From Prorocentrum cordatum (taxonomy: Eukaryota > Sar > Dinophyceae > Prorocentrales > Prorocentraceae), in contig CAUYUJ010017912.1 of the NCBI GenBank assembly GCA_963575745.1, forward strand, positions 70,001 through 134,000: a DNA stretch of 64,000 nucleotides, read 5' to 3'. Each line of letters opens with the position of its first letter. The first letter of the stretch is position 1. The notes under the pieces were generated by a model. It saw only the letters and a program-made list of their open reading frames with translations. It was not told where the DNA came from and made no database searches. Made by a program: the position numbers and the translations under genes. This document shows positions 22,031 to 31,309 of this stretch, piece by piece.

Positions 22031-22461
22031 AGCTCTGCGCGTGCGCCTGGGACTCAGGCGTCGCTCCCCGGAGCCTCTGAAGGCCAGCGGGCGCCCCTCG
22101 AGCGCGTCCAGTCCGCATGCGCCTGCTTGGAGCCGCGTGCGAGAGTTTTCCTGTAGGGGCTCTTGCTGATATTCTCTCGGGCTCTCTGTGCTCTTCGGGA
22201 AGGCCCCGCCGACCCGGTTCGCGGGACTTGATCTAGCGGCCCGACGTCGTGGATGACCCCGCGCCGCTCACGAGCGCCGTCGCAGGCCCGGACGCCCAAT
22301 GGCTTGGAGTTTGGAGCTCGAGCATGTTGCGCGACCGCAGGTCGATCCTCCCCATGCGACCCCTCCGGTGACGCGCGTCGACTTCCACGCTGAGATGTTG
22401 AAGCGCAAGATGGCCAGCTTCCAGGCTGGGGGCCCTAGCGAAAGCCGATTGGGTTTTCTGC

Positions 22462-23433
22462 GTGGCAGAGAAGAGCAGACGTCTGAGACTGATTCTTGAC
22501 GCGCGCGGCCAATGCCTCGTTCGTGGATCCGCCCGCCGCCGCATTGCCGAGCGCCGCCGCCTTCGCCAACCTGGAGGCACCTGGGGTCGCGCGGTCGCGG
22601 CCGCGGGGGACATCGACAACGCCTGCCACATTTTTGGCGATGCCCGAGGACCTCTGCCGCCACTTCAGGCCCCCGCCCATCGACAGGCGCCACCTCAAGG
22701 CTCGCGGCATATCGGGGCTCCCGAGCGCGGGGCGGTTCTACGCTTGCCTCGTCGCGCTATCGATGGACTTCTCGCGGGCGCTGCGCCGCTGCCAGCCGGC
22801 GCGTCGGACTTCGGTCTCGCGCGAGGGGGCGCCTGGGCACCTCGTCGTAGAGGGTGGCCCCCCAGGCGTCGCGGCGTCGTGGTGGGGCCCAACGGACAGG
22901 CCGCAGTCGCGGGGCACGTCGACAACTACCTGCCTGTCAGCAGCGACGAGGCGCAGGCCGACGAGTCGCTCGACCGCATCGCCGTGGCGCTGGAGGCCGC
23001 AGGCCTGATGGTGCACGCGCCCGACCGGGCCGCCGACGTCTGCGGCTCCCCGGGCGTGGAGCTCCGCCGCGGGCGCCAGCGTGCCATCGAGGGCCGTTCG
23101 GTTTGGGGGGTGAAGCTCGCCGTCGGGAAGTTGCTGAGGCGCGTGCGCGCCTCGGGCCACCTGGCGCGCGCGCTGATCGGGCACCTGACCTGGGCCTCGA
23201 TGGTCAGGCGTGAGGCGCCGGGGCTGCTCTGCGCGACGCGCGCGCTCGCGGCCTCCGCCGGCGCCGAGGCGCGCGCGCCGTGGCCCGCGGCCCGCGCAGG
23301 GCACCGGCGCGCCCGGCGTCTGTTGCCCCTGCGGGTCGCGGACCCCGTGCCGCGCGGCTTGGCGCCATCGATGCCGGCGATGAGGGCCTCGAGGCGCGTC
23401 GGCGGGACATGGCTCGAACCGCGCAGCGCCTGA
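22462..23433 (+). pseudogene. Element D: reverse transcriptase with HVDN in place of the DD motif
   Basis: Opens EKSRRLRLILDARG, the fingers strand of DIRS/LTR-type RTs (R-L-x-L-D-x-R). A frame-shifted reading gives NASFVDPPAAALPSAAAFANLE; motif A reads GDIDNACHIF near 22,610, and motif C reads GHVDNYLPVSSDEAQADESL near 22,915. It continues into a helical thumb/connection part (GHLTWASMVRREAPGLLC). The Asp-Asn pair replaces Asp-Asp. At least two frameshifts separate the motifs. It ends 30 bp before the Copia nucleocapsid-like segment. Confidence 0.6.
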
Positions 23434-23462
23434 ACCCCCAGCCCAAACCTGTGGATCTAGGC

Positions 23463-23825
23463 GCCATGCCACAAAGGGGAAAGGGCAAGAAGGGGGAAGG
23501 CAATGGTAAAAGCGAAGGAAAAGGAAAGAAGGGGGGGGAAAGGAGTTGATCCACGGAAAGGCAAAGGAAAGGACAGCAAGGGAGGCCCCAAGGCCAAGGC
23601 GAAGGCGGGGCGGAAGCCAACGCGGAAAAGGAGCGCTTCTACCGTCACAAGAAGGGGCACATCGCCGCGGAACACCGCAAGAAGGCGAGGGACAACCAGG
23701 CAAGGCTGGCAGCGGCCCCTGAGGCCGCGCAGCAGGGTGGCGCAGGGCCCCCGCCCACGGTGCAACCGGTGGCTGGTCTCATGCAGATCGGGCAGGAGGA
23801 GGTGCAGCATGGGTACGTGATGCCA
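23463..23825 (+). pseudogene. Element E (Copia): gag/nucleocapsid remnant
   Basis: Lys/Gly-rich start (MPQRGKGKKGEGNGKSEGKG) leading to a zinc-knuckle relic. Near 23,630-23,690 it reads ERFYRHKKGHIAAEHRKKAR, which fits C-x2-C-x4-H-x4-C only if the three Cys have become Arg, Arg and His. The basic run and knuckle order are those of Copia gag. Frameshifts near 23,540 and 23,830 separate it from the protease. Confidence 0.6.
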
Positions 23826-23856
23826 GTATGCTCACTCACCCTGCGACTCCGGCGAG

Positions 23857-24255
23857 ATGCTGGCTCCCATGCCCCAGAGGGTCATGGTCGACACGGGTGC
23901 TGGCAGGTCCGCGTGCCCTGCTGTTTTCGACCCCCAGGCAGAGCCGGTCAGCTTCCTGAAACCAACCGCGCTGACGACAGCGACGGGAGAAGAAGTGAAC
24001 CTTTCGGGCGGGAAGAGGTCTCACTTCCAGGCAGACGACGGCAGTGGTATTGTCTTGCGGTACAGTGACAGCGACAAGGTCACGGTTCCTGTCGTCTCGG
24101 CCTCAGAGTCGACCGAGCCAGGCCTTTGGTTGGTATTTGGCCCGGGGGTACAACATATCATAGGGCTAGACCGCGCCGAGCAGCTCACGGAAGCTGTGCG
24201 CCAATCGATCGGATTGGACATGGCGAAGGATAGGGGGGGGGGGGGTGCTGGCTAG
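23857..24255 (+). pseudogene. Element E (Copia): retropepsin-like aspartic protease
   Basis: VMVDTGAGRSACPAVF contains the D-T-G-A active-site triad, followed by beta-rich sequence and LGLDRAEQL at the end. In LTR elements this enzyme cuts the Gag-Pol polyprotein. The open segment covers about 130 residues, normal for one subunit. It ends in a 12-base G run (24,233-24,244), which disrupts the link to integrase. Confidence 0.7.
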
Positions 24256-24257
24256 AA

Positions 24258-25151
24258 GTGCGGGGGGCGACCAGGCAGGAAGAAGCGAGGCCGCTCTGCC
24301 CGGCGGAGGCAGCAAGGAAAACGTTCACGCCGGCTGAACAACAACCAGCGGCACCTGATGCCGCGCAACCAGCAGCGCAAGGGGGTGCCCCGAGGCCGAA
24401 CGTGCAACAAGGAGGGTCGTCCTCGAGTGCGTCCGGCGCTATGCGCCCAGACCCGGCGCTGCCTGACCGACGGCCGCCTACGCTGGTGCCGGGGTCGGGG
24501 GGGCCACGGGCGCCGCGAGCAAAAGCCATGCCGCCACTTGTGAGCAAGGCGGAGTGGGGCGCGCACCAGCTAAGCCATTTGCCGTTCAGGTCGTGGTGCG
24601 AAAGCTGCGTCGCAGGCAAGGCCGCCGAAGACCCCCGCCGGCAGCTTGAGCAGGCCCCCGACGGAGCAACGCCGAAAATGTGCATGGATTACTTGGCCTT
24701 CGCACAGAAGGCGGTGGAGAAGGATATGTACGCTGTATTGAACGTGCTGGGCGCGATGTCCGGCGCCCCTGTCTCAGGCATGGTCAACCAAAAGGGCGGC
24801 GACGACTGCGCCCCGGCAGTTGCCCATGAAGGAGTGCGCTACGCAGGCAGGACAAACTTGACCGCATGTTGCGATGGTGAAAATGCTACCAACAAGCTTT
24901 GCGACAAGTTCTTGGGAACCCGGCCGTCGAGGCACACTGCCACGAAGGTCAACGCGCCGAAGGGCAGTCGTCAGGGCGCAGGGCTGATTGAGCGCAGCAA
25001 TTACGAGGTTGAGAAGCAGTACAGGGCCGTGAAGCACAGGCTGGAATCCGTCTACAAGCAGGCTTTCCCACTCAGCCACAAGGTGCAGCCCTGGCTGGTG
25101 AGACATTCGAGTTGGCTCATCGTCCGTTGTCTCGTCAATGCAGACGGCTAA
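24258..25151 (+). pseudogene. Element E (Copia): integrase
   Basis: After an Ala/Pro-rich linker the zinc-binding HHCC region reads EWGAHQLSHLPFRSWCESCVAG (H-x3-H ... C-x2-C). The catalytic triad can be followed: Asp in CMDYLAFAQ, Asp in CCDGENA, and Glu in GLIERSNYEVE, 38 residues after the second Asp, close to the usual 35. All three are present in one open frame of 297 codons. It is the best-kept part of element E, but element E as a whole is frameshifted. Confidence 0.8.
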
Positions 25152-26207
25152 ACACCGTGCGAGCGCCTGCGTGGCAAGCCATGCAACGGCGAGTTTGTCG
25201 AGTTCGGGGGGTGCGTCTACCACGAGAGCCGTTATAGCGAAGTGGGCAAGGCGGACGACCGCTGGCACCTCGGTGTCTGGCTCGGGAAATCCATGCGATC
25301 AGACGAGCACCTTGTCGGCACTGCATAGGGAGTGCCGTTGTGCAGGTCGAGGTGGGGCGCGCATTTGCTTGACCGATTCGTCGGCTCTCCTTGGGCCCCG
25401 GTGCCCCCAGGATTCCAGGAGGTCAAGCCCCGCGAGGTGCACATCACCCTCGACCGGATCATCCGCCTCGGCGCGACTCCCGGTTCCCCTGGCTGTCGCG
25501 CCCCAGGAGAGGCGATACGCACAGCAGAGCGGCGGGGGAGGTTCGGCAAATTCGTAGGAGCTGAAAGGGAGGACGCCGCCAGGCGGAAACAGGAGCGCGA
25601 GGGGGCGCAGCCGGCGGCGCCTGATGCCGCGCAACGCGTAGCGGCACCCAATGCCGCGCAGCCAGCAGCAATCGCTGCTGCAGCACACCCGCCTGGAGCT
25701 GCACCACCTGGTGGTGCGCAAGTTGGCCGCCAACATCAACAACAGCAGCTAGCTGTTGAGGGCCAGCAGCAGGCTGCGCCCCCGGACGCCCACGTGGGCG
25801 AAGCGCGAGCAGGCCAGGATTCTCGCGACGTCGAGATGGAGGGGGAGCCACAGGAAGACTCCCAGGCAAAGAGGTCCCGGCTAATCGCCGGCCTGCCGAC
25901 TCTCCACGAGCCAGCTGTAGTGGCAGCTTCTTTTGGGACGTGCGCGTCTGTCCTGGCAGCGGCACCTGATGCCGACAACAGCGACCCGCAGGCATGTTCT
26001 GCGCAGATGGAGTGGGACAAGGACTACTTCTCGACCGAAGCAGGCATCAAGCTGGAACCCAAGAAGGTTCTGGAGGGAAGGATCCGCGATATTTCCCACA
26101 TTGAAGCCTATGGTGCGAAGGGAGACATCCCATGGTCCACAGCCAGAGAAAGGAAACTGAAGGTTGTAAACTCGAAGTGGGCACTTGAACCCCAAGCCGA
26201 CCGCTGA
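25150..26207 (+). pseudogene. Element E (Copia): integrase C-terminus and linker to RT
   Basis: Frame-shifted reading near 25,160-25,330 gives GKPCNGEFVEFGGCVYHES and WHLGVWLGKSMRSDEHLVGT, the small beta domain after the Copia integrase core. From 25,332 an open frame of about 290 codons carries Ala/Pro/Gln-rich low-complexity sequence and ends VVNSKWALEPQADR, reaching the RT start. The start codon at 25,332 is arbitrary, since the protein is part of a polyprotein. Confidence 0.6.
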
Positions 26208-26665
26208 AGATCCGGAGGCGGCACGGGCCAGGCTAGCAGCAAAAGAAATCAACGCATATGCGCGCGAAGACGCGACGCAAAGCACACCCCCAGTGAAGAT
26301 CTTTCGGATCATTGTGTCGTTGGCCGCGTCCAAGCAGAGGGTGGACGGGTCATGGTCTAGGCTCGTGGCTGGGCACGATGTCCCGGTTGCCTTCTTTCAC
26401 GCAGACAGCGACGGCGCGACGGCAGTCATCCCGCCACGAGACGTGCGCAGAGAAGGATACGTGTGGTTGTTGTTGAAGGCCATGGATGGCACGCGTGAGG
26501 CTCCGAAACGCTTTGGTCTGTACGTGATGCACGCTTGAACTTCGGAAGGGTTCGAACTTGTTGTTGTTGTTACCATGACATTCTTTCACAGAGCACTCGA
26601 CGCGTCCATGGGTTGTCACGGTGGCGATTTTCTTGCAGAGGGCGAGAGTGTTTCGTGTTTGACCA
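26185..26665 (+). pseudogene. Element E (Copia): reverse transcriptase
   Basis: Reads DATQSTPPVKIFRIIVSLAA, then GHDVPVAFFHADSDGATAVIPP (motif A, Asp kept) and GYVWLLLKAMDGTREAPKRFGLYV, which matches the Copia YGTREA motif. Motif C in another frame at 26,614-26,634 reads CHGGDFLAEGE where HGDDF is expected: the first catalytic Asp codon is GGC at 26,623-26,625. Frameshifts near 26,535 and 26,650. Confidence 0.7.
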
Positions 26666-27635
26666 GGTGGGCAACATCATGCGCAAGCACTTCGAAGTGA
26701 AGATCTTGCCTCGAATCGGCCCCCTGGAGTTCGGCGGACAGGCGGCGACTGGAAACCACTTGAAGAGGACGATCCGCTGGACCATATCCGGTTTTGAGCG
26801 GGAGTGCGACCCGCAGCGCATCCTCGATCTCGCCGTGCTCCAGGGGTTCACGCCAGGTGCGTCCAAGGGAGTGAGCACGCCGGCGTCCAAAGACACTGGG
26901 AAGGGCGACGGAGACGTCCACGATCCCCTTGGGAGGGACGACGCTGTGCTCTTCAGGACAGGAGCGTGGGCGCTACAGTACCTCGCAGAGGACACGCCCA
27001 CGGTTAAGTTTGCAGCTTCTGGGATCATGGAGGGGATGGCGGCGCCTCTCAAGATTCACCAGATGAGGCTGGCACGCTGCAGCCGGTGCCTGTTGGATCA
27101 CCCAGGAGAAGTGTGGCTCTTCGACTACCAGAAGATGCCGTCATCGCTCACGGAGCACTGCGATTCCGACTGGGCAGCATACCGGGAGGCGAGAAAGAGC
27201 GCATGTTGCGTCTCCGAGAGTTTCGGGAAGCACTTGCGCGATGTAAGCCTGTCGAAACAGATTCTCCTAGCTCTCTCGAGTGGGGGGGGGGCGGAGTTTT
27301 ATGCTATCATCAAAAGCACAGCACAGGGCGCGCAGACGAGCCAGGTGATTTCATCTTTCACTGGCCGCAAGTGCAGCATAGATGTTTTAAGCGACTCGTC
27401 AGCAACACGGGGAATTTGCAACCGGCAAGGAAGCGGCAAGGTGAGGCACTTGTCCGCCAAGGACGTCAGGGTGCAAACACTATTCCGGGACAGCCGCGGT
27501 AAGTTTATGCAGGTTGATGGAGAAGTCAACTGGGCAGACCTTGGTACGAAGGCACATGCACAGGCTCGCTTGCAGCAGCTAGTAGACATGACGCCACTGA
27601 GGAGGAACGAGCCCTTGAGGAGCGAAAGGGCTTGA
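26640..27635 (+). pseudogene. Element E (Copia): RT connection and RNase H
   Basis: One open frame reads DQVGNIMRKHFEVKILPRIG, then typical Copia connection sequence, then RNase H: EHCDSDWAAYREARKSA (Asp), GGGAEFYAIIKST (Glu, next to a 9-base G run at 27,283-27,291), LSDSSATRGICNRQG (Asp), and WADLGTKAHAQ near the end. The three acidic RNase H residues are all present. The frame ends at a stop 3' of NEPLRSERA, likely the natural Pol end. Confidence 0.8.
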
Positions 27636-28365
27636 ACTCAGGCAGGTCAGCGTCGTTTCTGGCGATGTTGAATCCTTGCAAGTAGTAGCGGGCCGTGAGC
27701 CCGCGACGAACACCAGGTAGTGGACCCTGCGCCCGCAAACAACAGCGGGGCTTGACTCCGCACACGAGAACGCTGTGCACGCCTAGCCGGCAGCGCGGCG
27801 ACCGGGAAGGCAGCAAAAGCCTGCCACAATCCCGCGATACCAACACGCATGGCAATGGTGGTGGACTCCCCACACATGCGCTACGTCAGCTGGTGCTGGC
27901 AAGCCTGGCTGCTACGAGCTGGCGGGTGGTGTGCCGTGAGCACGCCGTATGTCCGTGCAAGGGGTACGGGTGTATAGATATGTGTATATATAGTAAGCAT
28001 ATGCACAATATGACTTGTGTACAGGCTAGCTGAAACAAAGCCCCGTCTATGGATTTAGCGGGCCATGTGCTCATGGACTTGACAGATGAGGAGGTGTCTA
28101 CAGGAGGCTGGAGTCTGATCAACTCTCTCTTGACACTCAGCGAGCCGGAAGGGCAGGGACTGGCACTGACCGGATCGTGCGTCCGCCACCTTGACAGTGA
28201 AACGCGGCTCCGGGAGCCGCCCTGCACAGGCCGACCACCCAGCGGAGCCTGACTCCGCAGAGAGGCTGGGAGCACGCTTAGGGCGCTTCTTGCCCAGGTC
28301 ATGTTAGGTGCAGGCTCTGACCAGACAGCGAAGTCTCGGCAGAGTGGAGGGGCGTTGAGCCCATA
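27611..28365. repeat. Cluster of short GC stem-loops with NNTGA loops
   Basis: Four hairpins share a five-base loop ending in TGA: 27,688-27,704 (GCGGGC/GCCCGC, loop CGTGA), 27,745-27,761 (one G-T pair, loop CTTGA), 28,242-28,258 (GCGGAG/CTCCGC, loop CCTGA) and 28,350-28,362 (4-bp stem, loop GTTGA). Two others differ: 27,611-27,631 (GCCCTT/AAGGGC) and 28,204-28,220 (GCGGCTC/GAGCCGC). They lie in the 3' flank of element E and occur as two spaced pairs about 500 bp apart. Confidence 0.6.
27966..28000. repeat. Short TA/GTA tract
   Basis: gtatagatatgtgtatatatag, inside the hairpin-bearing flank. Confidence 0.7.
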
Positions 28366-28609
28366 GCATGATCCGTGTAACTATATGGGGGGGGTGGTAG
28401 GTAGCAGCATGTAGGTAGCAGTAGCAGTTATAAGTGGCAGGTATCATCATAAGCATGTTGCATTGCACTGTGCTGCAGCCCTTTCGGTCCCGAGCGCAGG
28501 AAAAAGGGACCGATTTTCTCCCCTCATCCTCCGCGCGCGGACCGCCGCGACAACGGATCCCCACTCCAGCCACGCACCCAGGGACAATGAATGACGGTTC
28601 GGCCCCTCA

Positions 28610-28898
28610 CTCTGATATATACATATGCGTTAAGTTATATATAATTATATATGTAAAATTGCATACATGTATATATATATATGTGTGGGCGTGCATGTGC
28701 ATACTTCCATGTGTATTTCTCTCTCTCTCTCTCTCTCTCTTTTTCTGTCTCTCTCTCTCTGTTGCTCTGTCGTTCTCCCCCATCTCTCTCTCTTTCTTTC
28801 TCTCTCTCCCCCCCATGTCCGTATCACTCTCTGTCCGTCTCTCTCTCTCTCTCACTTTCTCTCTCCTGTTCGCCCCCCCCCGCTTCTGTCTCTCTCTC

Positions 28899-28941
<43 letters not shown>

Positions 28942-28975
28942 ATATATATACATATACACAAGCATACATGTTCAT
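28610..28975. repeat. TA and CT microsatellite cluster
   Basis: TA tracts (28,613-28,684 and 28,940-28,975) flank a CT-rich region of about 220 bp. Ser/Leu-rich plus-strand frames and Arg/Glu-rich minus frames come from the repeat. Confidence 0.95.
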
Positions 28976-29124
28976 GTCCACGTGCGTATGTAGTGCGTGT
29001 GTAAAACGTCGTACGGTTTCCCAGTCTCGCCGCGGGCGAAGGAATCTAACGTCCCACCCTCCGTCTCGCTCCTGCTCCTCCGCACGCTCGCCACGGGTGA
29101 GGGGCGCTGATTTCTGGTTCATGC

Positions 29125-29300
29125 TCTTCCCTGCTCGTCCTCCGCCCCCCCCCGTACCGCGCGCCCGCGGGAACGCGCGCGCGAGGGCGGCAAAATGGGG
29201 GGAGGAGGGAGGAGGGCGCGTGCGCGCCGAGGGAAGCGGAGGCAGAGGACGGGCGAGGAGGAGGAGGAGGAGGAGGAGGAGAAGGAGGAGGAGGGATCAC
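29125..29300. repeat. GC-rich segment with GGA tract
   Basis: cgcgcgcgagg words followed by GGA at 29,258-29,293. No gene. Confidence 0.8.
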
Positions 29301-29469
29301 TCTTCCTTTGTCATTGCTTCTCCACCTTCCCCTCCCCCTTCCCCTCCCTCAGTCACTCTTTCCTTGCCATTTCTTTCGCCTCCCACGTCCTTCTCTCCCG
29401 ATCCTTCCTCCGTCATTCCCCCCGCTCGTCCTACGGCTGGCGTCCGAAAGTTTGCATTCAACGCCGATC

Positions 29470-29622
29470 TCCGAAAAGCACGCTATCCCTCAGAATGAGG
29501 CTTCTCTCGTGCACGCTATCCCTTTGAGGCGATCCCCCTGCGAGAGATCCTGCTGTGCACGCTGTACCCCTGCAAGGGCTTCCTCAGTGCGCGCTATCCC
29601 CAGAGTGCGGGGATAGCGCGTA
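29470..29622. repeat. GTGCACGCTATCCC tandem repeat ending in a perfect hairpin
   Basis: The word gtgcacgctatccc or a close variant recurs at about 29,478, 29,511, 29,556 and 29,588. The last copy is the left arm of a perfect 12-bp stem (29,590-29,601 with 29,609-29,620, CGCGCTATCCCC and its complement) around a 7-base loop. Confidence 0.75.
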
Positions 29623-29639
29623 AGAGCCGCGCCCGTGGC

Positions 29640-30270
29640 GCCACATCGCATGCTATCGTTGTACCGCCAGCAGCATCTCCTCCCGTTGCCCCCTCCTCCT
29701 ACCGACTCCTGTGGGGGTGCAGGCGCCCTCGCCGTGGGTGCGGGAGTGCCAGGCGCGCCAGCGCCGGCCGCCCCCCGCCCGCCCGCCCCGCCCGACCGTG
29801 CCGAGGGGGGAGGGGGTGTTTGTGGCATAGGGGCCTGGTTTGTGCGTCTCTCGTTTAGGATCGGGTCTCAAGCGAAAAGAGGTAGAGGCATCGCGTTTCG
29901 CCCCCTTGGGGCTCTTCGGGCCAAACTGCCTACTGTGCAGCATCGAACGCGCATCGTCGACGATGGGACCAGAGGCGGAGCGGAGAGATGCAGTGTACAG
30001 AGGGTTACAGATCTCCGGCGATGTATTTTCTTCTGTCTTGGCGTTTTCTCGGGGGTCCTCGAACAGTGCAGTGACCACACCGTGTGGTGAGTCAGTGGCG
30101 ATTCGGGGTCACCTCGCGGTTCTCCGAGGACGTCTCGGGCGACTGGTGCCTCCGAGGATTCAAGATCGTGCGGTGACGAACCGCACGGTGAGGCCGTTGG
30201 GTATTCTGAGGTCGCCACGCGGTCCGTCACCACACAGTTTTGGGGCCTCGAACGTTTAGCGGCTTCTGGG
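29640..30270. other. Unassigned segment with local palindromes
   Basis: No protein family recognised on either strand. Short palindromes occur, such as CCACACCGTGTGG near 30,075 and a 7-bp stem GTGCGGT/ACCGCAC near 30,168-30,186. Confidence 0.4.
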
Positions 30271-30553
30271 TCCAGTGGATGGGGAGGCCATCAGCATGAG
30301 GGTTTGGCGGCTCTTCCAGCAGCAGCGATACACGCTGGTCGTTGAAAGTAGGTATTTTTTGATTCCTGGATCACAATATTTTTCAAGCGCATTCTTACTT
30401 CGATCGTCGAGTGCATTCACCCATTCACCTTTTCCTTCCTCTTCATGGGGCGGTCGGAAGCCCAATTTACTTCAAACGCCTTCCTACTTCATGCTTCTAC
30501 CCACTTGTTTCGACCGACGGGCAGGGGAGGGGACAGGCTCAGGGGGGAACTCT

Positions 30554-30740
30554 AGGCCTCCCAGATGGGGTCGGAGGATCGCGCCGCATCGCCGATGCAT
30601 CGCCGATGCGGCGCGATGTGGGGCCCGATGTTCTCAACGCCGACGGCGCCGGTGCATCGCAGACGTTGCAGATGCATCGCCGATGCATTGCCGATGCATT
30701 GGCGATTCGGCGCGATCCTGCGACCCCGTCGAGGAGGCCT
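30554..30740. mobile_element. MITE-like inverted-repeat element, copy 1
   Basis: 187 bp with terminal inverted repeats about 56 bp long: the left arm starts AGGCCTCCCAGATGGGGTCG and the complement of the right end starts AGGCCTCCTCGACGGGGTCG, with about eight mismatches over the whole arms. The core is rich in CGATGCATCG. A direct CTCTAGG occurs at both edges (30,550-30,556 and 30,739-30,745) and could be a target-site duplication overlapping the ends. No coding capacity, so it would need a transposase in trans. Class II nature is inferred from structure only. Confidence 0.65.
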
Positions 30741-30949
30741 CTAGGAACGCATCGACTTTCAACGCATTGAAAAAGTGAATTCGGGGGGGGTCGCAGTTTT
30801 CGGCGTCCAGGGACCCTCGCTGGGCCGCAGGACCGTCAAAAAATTACTCGGGACGCAAAGCTGGCCCTCCCTCCTCCCTCTCCTCCCCCTCCTCCCTCCT
30901 CCCATCCGCCTCGTCACCTCCCTGCGTTTCACCCAATCAGGACAGCGTT

Positions 30950-31170
30950 TCGTGGCCCCATAGGGAGCTCCACCGAAGGCCGCAGCGGCAGGGTCCGCAT
31001 GCGCCCCCCCGATCATTTCGGCACACCCCTCACGAGGACCGTGGCCCCATAGGGAGATCCACCGAAGGCCCCAGCGGCAGGGTCCGCATGCGCCCCCCCC
31101 GCCCATTTCGGCACACCCCTCACGAGGGTCGTGGCCCGTAGGGAGCTCCACCGAGAGCGGTACCAACAAC
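30950..31170. repeat. 89-bp satellite, cluster 1 (about 2.5 units)
   Basis: Units read gtggccccatagggagctcc, then accgaaggccccagcggcag, then ggtccgcatgcgcccc, then atttcggcacacccctcacg. The tagggag anchor is at 30,961, 31,050 and 31,139, an exact 89-bp period. Confidence 0.9.
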
Positions 31171-31309
31171 GCGGCACACAAAAGTGCACATGGTTGGGTC
31201 CTTCGCCAGGATAATTTTTTGTGGGGCGGGCGTCTTGGAGGCTTCTCGTGGCCACGGCTGGACCCGCTTCGGATCACTGACCATGATGGAACCTGGGAGC
31301 AGACCCACT

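Noticed and set aside
28434-29498. 354-codon plus-strand frame
   Set aside because: It is driven by CT and TA microsatellite (Ser/Leu/Ile/Tyr runs) and has no domain.
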